Below, in pieces: positions 8,691-15,641 of a stretch of DNA of 64,000 bases; position 1 is the stretch's first letter; every line of letters begins with the position of its first letter. Both the position numbers and the translations under genes were made by a program. The stretch comes from Anaerolineae bacterium (lineage in GTDB: Bacteria; Chloroflexota; Anaerolineae; Aggregatilineales; Phototrophicaceae), in the NCBI GenBank assembly GCA_025055175.1, contig JANWYT010000015.1, positions 62,001 to 126,000 on the forward strand, written 5' to 3'. The notes beneath the pieces are model-generated. The model saw only the letters and a program-made list of their open reading frames with translations, was not told the origin of the DNA and ran no database searches.

Positions 8691-10109
8691 TCAGCGGACG
8701 CGCGTCACTGTGTCAACGTCGCGATTCAGGCGGATGTCGTCGAGGCCATAGTAGCGAGCCATGTCGCCGTTCAGCCAGGTGCGCTGATCGTGCAGCCACT
8801 CGTTGTCGCTGATCCGCAAGCGCACAGGCATAGGCGGTACTTCTAGCTCGCGCGCACCTTGCGCCACTTCTCGGCGGATGGCTGCGTCAATGGCGTCCCA
8901 AGCGGCGCTGTAAGCCATAAAATCAGGCAGGCGTTGGAAGTTGGTCACGAGAAAGGTCACCGCCAGCAGGCCCAAAAGCCCCGTGAAGCTGTACGCGACC
9001 CTGATCGGCAGTGAGTATTGTGTGCGCCATAGCAGGGCAAGAACCGCTGCCAGCGCTGCTAGGGTTGCCATAGCTGGAGGCTGGGCGCGCAGCGGTACAT
9101 GACCATAGGCAATCATGGGCGGCAAGACCACGACGCCAATCATCAGGCTGGCGACGAAGATCGCTCCTATTGCCAGAGCAAGTCTTCGACTGGTACTGAG
9201 TGAGCTGAGACTGGTCGGGGATGGTAGCAGGGAGAAGCCGCCCCAGAAGGCCAAGAACATCAGCCCACTAGCCATCAGACTGTGACGATGAAGGATGTTC
9301 TCGCGCGCTGTGTCTATCCATTCCCACGCCGAGCCGAAGACTGGGCGCACGCTGCCGCTCAGACGCGCGTAGTTGCCCGGCGCTGCGAAGAAGAGCAGGG
9401 CGCCCAGCAGAGCCACGATCCATGCGAAGCCGATCCAGGGTAGCCATGCTGCGCGCCTTTGTGGCGGCAGGGTCAGGACGACTAAGCCACCTATGCTGAG
9501 CAACATCAGCTGTCCGAGGACATAAATTTCGTGCATGCCGCTGTTGAACAGCAGCAAGCAAGCTATGCTGAGTCCCCAGAAGTTGCGTCTGAATCCTGTC
9601 GGGGTACAGCGCAAACCCCAGAGCAACAAGCTGGCTGTCCATAAGCTGAGCGCAATCGGCAGAACGTAAGCCAGGGCAGGCATGGCCCAATACAAACTCT
9701 CAGGATGGCACAGGCTCAATGTCACACAGACAGCCAGGCCACTGAGTGTCCAATTCAGAAACTGGTTATTGGGTAGTGCTGGCCACATCCAGCGCCGCAG
9801 TTCAGCCAGTAGCACTGCCAGAGACGCTACCAGCATTAAACCATGCGCCAAGATGACAACTCGATTGATGAGTGGCTGCTCGGATGCCAGCAAGTCGAGC
9901 AGGACGTGTTGCGCCCAGCGTCCTGTCCAGGTCTGATAGGCCTGGGCCACATGCTCAACCAGCGACAGGCTGAGGGCGTTGCTAGCGAAGGTATAATCAT
10001 CTGCCACCAGACGCACATGCCAGCCCAGCAAGGCATAGCTGAGCAAAGCTGCCAGGCTCAGCAACAGCAAGGCCCACCAGAAGGCAGTCCTGAGCCGCTC
10101 AGGGGGCAT
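8691..10109 (-). CDS. DUF6056-like polytopic membrane protein
   Basis: About 472 residues from the ATG at 10109 (MPPERLRTAFWW); the open frame upstream of it overlaps the amidase gene and is a shadow. Around ten hydrophobic helices. The first extracytoplasmic loop has VRLVADDYTFASNAL followed by YQTWTGRWAQHVL. This DDY/GRW arrangement is typical of DUF6056 proteins, which resemble GT-C glycosyltransferases where acidic residues in that loop contact the lipid-linked donor. A sugar-transfer role is inferred only. The start overlaps the amidase stop by 11 bases, suggesting coupling. Confidence 0.8.
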   Translation of the reverse strand: MPPERLRTAFWWALLLLSLAALLSYALLGWHVRLVADDYTFASNALSLSLVEHVAQAYQTWTGRWAQHVLLDLLASEQPLINRVVILAHGLMLVASLAVLLAELRRWMWPALPNNQFLNWTLSGLAVCVTLSLCHPESLYWAMPALAYVLPIALSLWTASLLLWGLRCTPTGFRRNFWGLSIACLLLFNSGMHEIYVLGQLMLLSIGGLVVLTLPPQRRAAWLPWIGFAWIVALLGALLFFAAPGNYARLSGSVRPVFGSAWEWIDTARENILHRHSLMASGLMFLAFWGGFSLLPSPTSLSSLSTSRRLALAIGAIFVASLMIGVVVLPPMIAYGHVPLRAQPPAMATLAALAAVLALLWRTQYSLPIRVAYSFTGLLGLLAVTFLVTNFQRLPDFMAYSAAWDAIDAAIRREVAQGARELEVPPMPVRLRISDNEWLHDQRTWLNGDMARYYGLDDIRLNRDVDTVTRVR

Positions 10110-11391
10110 GAACGTCCCCGTAGACGGTGCGCAGCAGGGTTTGCAGCATGACGTTCGCACCAGTGACGATGGACTCCCAGCGCGTGTACTCCAGAGGACT
10201 GTGGCTGATCCCATCGACTGATGGCACGAAGATCATAGCGCTGGGGATGAAGCGATCCAGAATTTGACCATCATGGCCGGCATAGCTGGGCAAGCGCATA
10301 TAGCGTAGGCCCATCTCTTCACAGACTTGCTCGATAGTGGCCTTCATCGCTTCAGATAGGTTGGCGACGGGCCGATGAATGATCCGCTCGGCGTCCATGC
10401 GCAGCTTGAGTGCCTCAGCACAGTCATAAGCAACGTCTACTAGGTAACGCTCCATCTCGCGCAGTACCGACTCGACCTCGTGGCGAATCTCTACGCGCAG
10501 CATCACGCGCGATGGCACGATGTTGTACGCGCCAGGGTAGACGCTCATGTCGCCGCAGTTGACCATGCCGGCAGGGAAGTCGTTATCGACCATTCCATAG
10601 AGATGATTGAGGAACAACACCGCCCCGTGCAGAGCATCCTTTTTTCGATGAGGGCTGATGGTAGCCGAATGAGCTGCTTCGCCGTAGAAAGTAATGTTGT
10701 AGGTCGAACGGCCCACAATGCGCGAGACGACGCCAATCTGGGCCTGGGCCTGCTCTAGGCGATCGCCCTGCTCAATGTGCAGCTCCAGAAAGCCACAATA
10801 GCGGCTCAGATCACGACCTGCTTGCAACACATCGCGGTCGGACAAGCCCAGGCGCGTCAGGGCCAAGCGAAAGGCAGCATTGTCGCGCTTGCTGTCGTTG
10901 AGGTCTTCTTCCGTGATTTGGCCGGTGAAGCCCAGGCTGCCCAGGAACGAAAACCACGAGCCTTCCTCGTCGGTGAAGTTGATGACCTCCAGATGAGTCG
11001 GCAGGGTCAGGTTGGCCTCGCGGATGGTGCGCGCGCACTCCAGCGCTGCGACGACTCCTACCGCGCCATCATAGCGCCCACCGTTTTCTACGCTATCCAG
11101 GTGTGAGCCGATGAGGAAGATGGGTGCATCAGGGTTAGGACAGGGAAGCACACCACTGAGGTTACCTACACCGTCGCTGTTGAGCGTCAGGCCGCTCTCC
11201 TCTAGGCGATTGACGAACCAGGCGCGCGCAGCGACGTCCGTCACAGACAAGGCGGGACGATTGATCCCACCTTCTGCTGTTGCACCGATCAGGGCCAGCT
11301 CATCGAAATCTGCCTTCATGCGCTGCTCGTTAATGCGCAGTTGAGGGATGACAGGGGCAGATGGCACTTTCCTACACTCCATCGAGGACAT
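10099..11391 (-). CDS. M20-family amidase (N-carbamoyl-amino-acid hydrolase / allantoate amidohydrolase type)
   Basis: 430 residues. Two-metal M20 peptidase-fold enzyme of the hydantoinase/carbamoylase group, which cleaves N-carbamoyl amino acids or allantoate. Metal and catalytic motifs: GSHLDSVENGGRYDGAVG, the paired glutamates in NFTDEEGSWF, and LELHIEQG. The dimerisation lid lies at about 215-330. Residues YAGHDGQ and PSVDGISHSPLE near the C-terminus complete the site. There is no clear ribosome-binding site before the first ATG, and the predicted transcript leader is only about 25 bases. The promoter carries a palindrome at its start site (see 11408). Exact substrate cannot be set. Confidence 0.9.
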   Translation of the reverse strand: MSSMECRKVPSAPVIPQLRINEQRMKADFDELALIGATAEGGINRPALSVTDVAARAWFVNRLEESGLTLNSDGVGNLSGVLPCPNPDAPIFLIGSHLDSVENGGRYDGAVGVVAALECARTIREANLTLPTHLEVINFTDEEGSWFSFLGSLGFTGQITEEDLNDSKRDNAAFRLALTRLGLSDRDVLQAGRDLSRYCGFLELHIEQGDRLEQAQAQIGVVSRIVGRSTYNITFYGEAAHSATISPHRKKDALHGAVLFLNHLYGMVDNDFPAGMVNCGDMSVYPGAYNIVPSRVMLRVEIRHEVESVLREMERYLVDVAYDCAEALKLRMDAERIIHRPVANLSEAMKATIEQVCEEMGLRYMRLPSYAGHDGQILDRFIPSAMIFVPSVDGISHSPLEYTRWESIVTGANVMLQTLLRTVYGDVHAP

Positions 11392-11407
11392 TGCAGTTTT
11401 TTAGATT

Positions 11408-11430
11408 ATTTGCAAGTGCAAATTATAGCA
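11408..11430 (-). promoter_or_regulatory. Extended -10 promoter with overlapping operator-like palindrome for the amidase gene
   Basis: On the minus strand TGCTATAAT (11430..11422) is an extended -10. It overlaps a perfect palindrome, ATTTGCA-AG-TGCAAAT (11408-11423), two 7-base arms around a 2-base centre covering the predicted start site. That position suits a repressor of LacI, GntR or TetR type. The gene starts at 11391. Confidence 0.5.
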
Positions 11431-11512
11431 GGATCGTGTGCGTTTTCACCGGCTCTGACAGGCTGATCGACGGAACTAAGCGCGTGCGGCCTAACTCGCA
11501 CAGGTGAGAGGT

Positions 11513-11971
11513 TCAGAGGTTCAAAGCCTGCAGAGCTTTCGTCACGCTATCTTTGGGGCTAATGCCAATTTGCGCATCGATCAGGCGACCATCGGCATCG
11601 ATCACCCAATGCGAGCGGATGACGCCCATGTACTTCTTGCCGTACATGCTGCGCTCGCCCCACGCCCCCCAAGCTTCTAGCACAGCATGGCGCTGGTCGC
11701 TCAGCAGATCGTAGGGCAACGACTCAGAAGCCTTCCATTGGGCCAGGGCTTTGGGCGAGTCAGGGCTGATCCCTAGCACAACGGCGTTGGCAACTTGTAG
11801 GCTGGGGGTAGCATCGCGGAAGCCGCAGGCCTGAGTGGTGCAACCAGACGTGGCTGCTTTGGGGAAGGCGAACAAAATGACGCGCTGCCCGCGAAATTGG
11901 CTCAGGCGGATGGGCTGGCCATCTTGGTTGGGCAATTCAAAGTCTGGGGCGATTTCGCCAATGGCAGGCAT
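11513..11971 (-). CDS. bcp: Thiol peroxidase of the Bcp/PrxQ type
   Basis: 152 residues from the ATG at 11971, which has GGAG upstream. A peroxiredoxin that reduces hydroperoxides in the cytoplasm with thiol reductants. MPAIGEIAPDFELPNQDG opens the thioredoxin fold. The peroxidatic and resolving cysteines lie in TSGCTTQACGFRD, five residues apart as in atypical two-Cys PrxQ proteins. The family's usual DxTPGCT here reads AATSGCT, so the proline is replaced by serine. It is divergent from the SGNH hydrolase gene, with 79 bases between the two starts. Confidence 0.92.
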   Translation of the reverse strand: MPAIGEIAPDFELPNQDGQPIRLSQFRGQRVILFAFPKAATSGCTTQACGFRDATPSLQVANAVVLGISPDSPKALAQWKASESLPYDLLSDQRHAVLEAWGAWGERSMYGKKYMGVIRSHWVIDADGRLIDAQIGISPKDSVTKALQALNL

Positions 11972-12050
11972 GAGCAATCTCCATTGTGTAAGGCCTGGTT
12001 TGGCTGTATGGTACAGACATTCGATGAGAGATTGCCTAGAGAGGCTTGCT

Positions 12051-13154
12051 ATGATCGTCACGCTGAGACGCGCCGCATTCATCCTGCTGCTGGCCCTGCT
12101 CGTAAGCCTAGCCCAGGCTCAAGAGACCGCCGTCGTGATCGACATGGGCGCGACGCTGCGCTTGCGCGCTCAACCCACCACCCGCGCCGAAGTACTAGCT
12201 TATTTGCAGCCTAACACGCCGCTGCTGGTGCTGGCCCGCAGCGAAGGCGGTTTATGGTTGCAGGTCAGCACGCCTCAGGGCCTCACGGGCTGGGTGCTGG
12301 CTGAGTACACTCGCATAGTGACTTCAGAAGGTCAGTCTGCACCGTCTGTCCCGCCCAATGTGCCGTTCAACGCCTACAGCCTAGTGAGCAACATCACAGA
12401 TACAGCCCGCACCATCCACCGCCAGGGCCGCGAGCTGGGAGCGCGTCCCAACATCTTCAGCAAAGTAGGCGACAGCATCACCGCTGCGCCGCAGAACCTC
12501 AACCCCATCGGGCGCGGCCAGTATATCCTGGGTGATTATGGCTACCTGCAAGGAGCGATTGACTTCTTCAGCGGCGCTTTCGCCCGCGATCATGACTCGT
12601 TTGCCAACGGCTCGTTAGCAGCCTATCCAGGCTGGACGACGCGCTCGGTGCTGGACGCCTCCAACAGCAATCCCAATCTATGCCTGCGTGACGAGACGCC
12701 CATCGCCTGTGAACTGCGCTTGGTGCGTCCTGGCTTCGTCCTCATCATGTTCGGCACGAATGACATGACGCTGATCGACAGCAACCTCTACCGCAACAGC
12801 CTGATTGAGATTGCTAAGCTGAGCATTGAGCGCGGGGCTGTGCCTGTCTTGTCCACCATCCCGCCGCGCACCAACTACGAGGGCTCGTTGGCACGCACTG
12901 AAGAATTCAACACCATCATCCGTCAAATTAGCATTGAGATGGACATTCCACTGATCGACTATTACAGCGCCATGCTCACACTGCCCAACTACGGCCTAGA
13001 GCCTGACGGCGTCCACCCCAATAGCGCCTACTTGGGCCTGCGCGGCGCGGCAGATTTCCGCGCCAAGAACCTGGCTTATGGCTACGTCATGCGCAATCTC
13101 TTGCAGCTGCACGCCCTAGATAGGCTATGGCGCGAGGTGGTGATGGGGATATAG
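12051..13154 (+). CDS. Secreted SH3b plus SGNH/GDSL hydrolase
   Basis: 367 residues from the ATG at 12051 (MIVTLRRAAFILLLALLVSL), with GAGG six bases upstream. A clear signal peptide is followed by a bacterial SH3 domain (about 24-85, ATLRLRAQPTTRAEVLAYL and LTGWVLAEYTR). An SGNH hydrolase domain follows: block I Ser in KVGDSITAAP, block III Asn in MFGTNDM, block V Asp/His in LEPDGVHPN. The open frame before 12051 belongs to the antisense of bcp. Such proteins are exported esterases or cell-wall deacetylases; the SH3 module suggests wall binding. Substrate unknown. Confidence 0.9.
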   Translation: MIVTLRRAAFILLLALLVSLAQAQETAVVIDMGATLRLRAQPTTRAEVLAYLQPNTPLLVLARSEGGLWLQVSTPQGLTGWVLAEYTRIVTSEGQSAPSVPPNVPFNAYSLVSNITDTARTIHRQGRELGARPNIFSKVGDSITAAPQNLNPIGRGQYILGDYGYLQGAIDFFSGAFARDHDSFANGSLAAYPGWTTRSVLDASNSNPNLCLRDETPIACELRLVRPGFVLIMFGTNDMTLIDSNLYRNSLIEIAKLSIERGAVPVLSTIPPRTNYEGSLARTEEFNTIIRQISIEMDIPLIDYYSAMLTLPNYGLEPDGVHPNSAYLGLRGAADFRAKNLAYGYVMRNLLQLHALDRLWREVVMGI

Positions 13155-13197
13155 CGAGGCAAGCAACGACCCATCAGCCCAAAAAACAACGCTACAA

Positions 13198-13212
13198 GGG
13201 AGCAATGCTCCC
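13198..13212. terminator. Short hairpin between convergent genes
   Basis: GGGAGC-AAT-GCTCCC forms a 6-bp stem followed on plus by CCTATTT. It lies between the convergent stops at 13154 and 13224 and may serve both. The T-run is poor on either strand. Confidence 0.35.
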
Positions 13213-13223
13213 CTATTTGAAGT

Positions 13224-13910
13224 CTAGTCCACGATGAAGAAGCCGCCAGGGTCGTACACCAGCGGCTGAGCGCTGGTCTCGTTGTTGACGCGGATGGCCC
13301 ATGCGCCAGCGTTCTGCATGATGGGCGGGAAGGTGTTATAGTGCAGCGGCGCGACGTAGCGCGGTCGCAGCAGGCGCGCTGCCTCTAGGCTGTCGTCAAT
13401 GCCCATGGTAAAGGTATCGCCAATGGGCAGAAACGCGATGTCGATCTCGTAGCGAGCGAACAAGGCCATGTCGCCGAACAGGCCCGTGTCGCCGGCGTGG
13501 TAAAAGGTCTTGCCTCCAGCTTGGATGATGAAGCCGCCAGGCTGGCCGCCATAGCTGCCATCAGGCAAAGAAGAGCTGTGGAAGGCCTGGACAAATTTGG
13601 CCGCCATCCAGTCGTTGCGATACCAGCCGCCGGGATTGCCCTGATGGACGTTCGTCACGCCACGAGCCATGAGCCAGTTCCCAATCTCAAAGTTGCAGAC
13701 AACGGTCGCGCCGGTGCGCTGAGCGATGGCGATGGTATCTCCCAGATGATCCCCATGCCCATGAGTGAGCAGGATGACCTCGGCTTTAATCTCATCCGCG
13801 CTGATGGGGGCGAGTGGGTTACCAGTGAGGAAGGGATCAACCAGCAGATGATGGCCATCTACATCAAACCAAATGCCCGAATGGGCCAGCCACATATAAG
13901 AAACAGGCAT
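13224..13910 (-). CDS. Metallo-beta-lactamase-fold hydrolase (UPF0173/UlaG-like)
   Basis: 228 residues, the usual length of the UPF0173 family. The metal site is LTHGHGDHLG, with further ligands H in YHAGDTGLFGD and H in PLHYNTFP. The N-terminus VSYMWLAHSGIWFDVDGHHLLVDPFLTGNP is typical. Members are broad Zn- or Mn-dependent hydrolases related to UlaG, and the physiological substrate is usually unknown. The gene stands alone, divergent from proS. Confidence 0.9.
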   Translation of the reverse strand: MPVSYMWLAHSGIWFDVDGHHLLVDPFLTGNPLAPISADEIKAEVILLTHGHGDHLGDTIAIAQRTGATVVCNFEIGNWLMARGVTNVHQGNPGGWYRNDWMAAKFVQAFHSSSLPDGSYGGQPGGFIIQAGGKTFYHAGDTGLFGDMALFARYEIDIAFLPIGDTFTMGIDDSLEAARLLRPRYVAPLHYNTFPPIMQNAGAWAIRVNNETSAQPLVYDPGGFFIVD

Positions 13911-14011
13911 GGTGCGTGCGACTCCTCTTATCGTTTACCGTTCTTGACTCGTCTTCCATTATGGCCTGCCAGCCCAAACGCGCAAGCCGTCTGTTCCGTG
14001 AGCAACCGTTT

Positions 14012-14034
14012 TGCTACAATAGACGTATTACGTC
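14012..14034 (+). promoter_or_regulatory. proS extended -10 promoter with palindrome at the start site
   Basis: TGCTACAAT (14012-14020) matches the extended -10 seen repeatedly in this window. Two bases downstream is a perfect 13-base palindrome, GACGTA-T-TACGTC (14022-14034), over the predicted start of transcription. The leader to the proS ATG is about 40 bases, too short for a T-box. Confidence 0.45.
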
Positions 14035-14064
14035 ACGATCACGCAGCGACTCAGAAGGCGCTCT

Positions 14065-15504
14065 ATGTCCCAAAAACTCACATCTCCGAACGAAGATTAC
14101 GCCAAGTGGTACAACGAAATCGTCTATCGAGCCGATCTGGCAGCGCAGTCACCGGTGCGCGGCTGCATCATCATCAAGCCCTACGGCTACGAAATTTGGG
14201 AGGGGATCAAGGCCAGCCTAGATCGGCGCTTCAAAGAGACGGGCCATCAGAACGCCTACTTCCCGCTGTTCATCCCACAAAGCTATCTCAAACGCGAAGC
14301 GGAACACGTCGAAGGCTTCAGCCCAGAGCTGGCCGTCGTCACAGTGGCTGGCGGCAAGGAATTGGAAGAGCCGCTGGTCGTGCGTCCCACCAGCGAGACG
14401 GTCATCGGCGAAGCCTTCTCGCAGTGGATTCAATCTTGGCGCGATTTGCCGCTGCTGCTAAACCAGTGGGCCAACGTAGTGCGTTGGGAGCTGCGCACCC
14501 GTCCTTTCCTGCGCACCACCGAATTCTTGTGGCAGGAGGGCCATACAGCCCATGCCACCCACGACGAAGCCGAGGAAGAGACGCTGCGCATGTTGGACGT
14601 GTACGCTGCGATGGCGATTGAGGACGCGGCTATCCCAGTCATTCGCGGCCTCAAGAGCAACGTCGAACGCTTCGCAGGCGCACTGCGCACCTATAGCATT
14701 GAAGCGATGATGGGCGATGGCAAGGCTTTGCAATCCGGCACCAGCCACAACCTGGGCCAAAACTTCGCCAAAGCCTTCGACATTAAGTACCTTAACAAAG
14801 CCAACGAGCTAGAATATTGCTGGACGACGAGTTGGGGTCTGAGTACGCGCATGGTCGGGGCGGTCATCATGGCGCACGGCGACGAAGTGGGCCTGCGCTT
14901 GCCCCCCAAGCTTGCGCCCTATCAAGTGGTACTGGTGCCAGTCTACAAGACGGAGGAGGAGCGCAGCCGCGTGCTGGAAGTCCTGCACCGTCTGGCGGCC
15001 CAGCTCAAGGCAGCTGGGGTGCGCCTCCACCTGGACGACCGCGAAGAAACGCCAGGCTTCAAGTTCAACGACTGGGAAATGCGCGGCGTGCCAGTGCGCC
15101 TGGAGCTTGGCCCCAAAGACCTGGAGAAGAACAGCGTCGTCCTGGCGCGCCGCGACATCCTGGGCAAGGAAGGCAAGCGTTTCGTGCCACAAGATGGAGT
15201 CGTCCAGGCCATCCACGACCTGCTGGCCGAAGTCCAAGCCAACTTGCTGGCCCAAGCCACCCAGTTCCGCGACAGCCGCATTCACGATGTGAACAGCTAC
15301 GACCAACTCAAACAGGCTATCGAAGCCAGCGGTTGGGCGCGCGGCTATTGGGCCGGCAGCGACGACGACGAACGCCGAATTAAAGAGGAGACCGGCGCGA
15401 CCCTGCGCAACTTCCCGCTGGAGGGCCAGCCTGAGGATGGCGTGTGCTTTTACACGGGCAAGCGCGGTGGTGGCCGAGTCGCCTTGTTTGCGAAGGCCTA
15501 CTGA
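14065..15504 (+). CDS. proS: Prolyl-tRNA synthetase, archaeal/eukaryotic type
   Basis: 479 residues. Charges tRNA-Pro with proline. The length, the absence of an internal editing (INS) domain and the tail (GVCFYTGKRGGGRVALFAKAY ending in tyrosine) mark it as the archaeal/eukaryotic-like ProRS type found in several bacterial phyla. Class II motifs: motif 2 in VVRWELRTRPFLRTTEFLWQ, the TSE loop in VVRPTSETVIGEAF, and motif 3 in WGLSTRMVGAVIMAHGDE. An anticodon-binding domain follows (about 280-390) and then the C-terminal zinc-binding-like domain. AAGGCG precedes the ATG. A strong terminator follows the stop. Confidence 0.97.
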   Translation: MSQKLTSPNEDYAKWYNEIVYRADLAAQSPVRGCIIIKPYGYEIWEGIKASLDRRFKETGHQNAYFPLFIPQSYLKREAEHVEGFSPELAVVTVAGGKELEEPLVVRPTSETVIGEAFSQWIQSWRDLPLLLNQWANVVRWELRTRPFLRTTEFLWQEGHTAHATHDEAEEETLRMLDVYAAMAIEDAAIPVIRGLKSNVERFAGALRTYSIEAMMGDGKALQSGTSHNLGQNFAKAFDIKYLNKANELEYCWTTSWGLSTRMVGAVIMAHGDEVGLRLPPKLAPYQVVLVPVYKTEEERSRVLEVLHRLAAQLKAAGVRLHLDDREETPGFKFNDWEMRGVPVRLELGPKDLEKNSVVLARRDILGKEGKRFVPQDGVVQAIHDLLAEVQANLLAQATQFRDSRIHDVNSYDQLKQAIEASGWARGYWAGSDDDERRIKEETGATLRNFPLEGQPEDGVCFYTGKRGGGRVALFAKAY

Positions 15505-15508
15505 GCGC

Positions 15509-15541
15509 AGAAAGATGCCGAGGCGCGCCTCGGTCTTTCTT
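15509..15541 (+). terminator. Intrinsic terminator after proS
   Basis: The arms AGAAAGA (15509-15515) and TCTTTCT (15534-15540) flank CCGAGG-CGCG-CCTCGG (15518-15533). This gives a 13-bp stem with a two-base bulge and a pyrimidine-rich T tail. It begins five bases after the proS stop. Confidence 0.75.
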
Positions 15542-15586
15542 AAAGCGATGAGGCCTTCGCGCTAACGTAGGCTTAACACTTTGTCT

Positions 15587-15605
15587 CTAGGATGGAATAT
15601 CCTAG
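15587..15605. promoter_or_regulatory. Palindrome upstream of the NYN gene
   Basis: CTAGGAT-GGAAT-ATCCTAG is a perfect 7-base inverted repeat with a 5-base spacer, 37 bases before the ATG at 15642. It may be an operator or a leader hairpin. A TTAACA (15573-15578) just upstream could be a -35, but no convincing -10 pairs with it. Confidence 0.35.
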
Positions 15606-15641
15606 CAGTCCGATCACGCGGAGAAAGATTTTTGGAACTAT

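Noticed and set aside
13911-14064. T-box riboswitch before proS
   Set aside because: The predicted leader is about 40 bases and has no T-box sequence or terminator before the gene.
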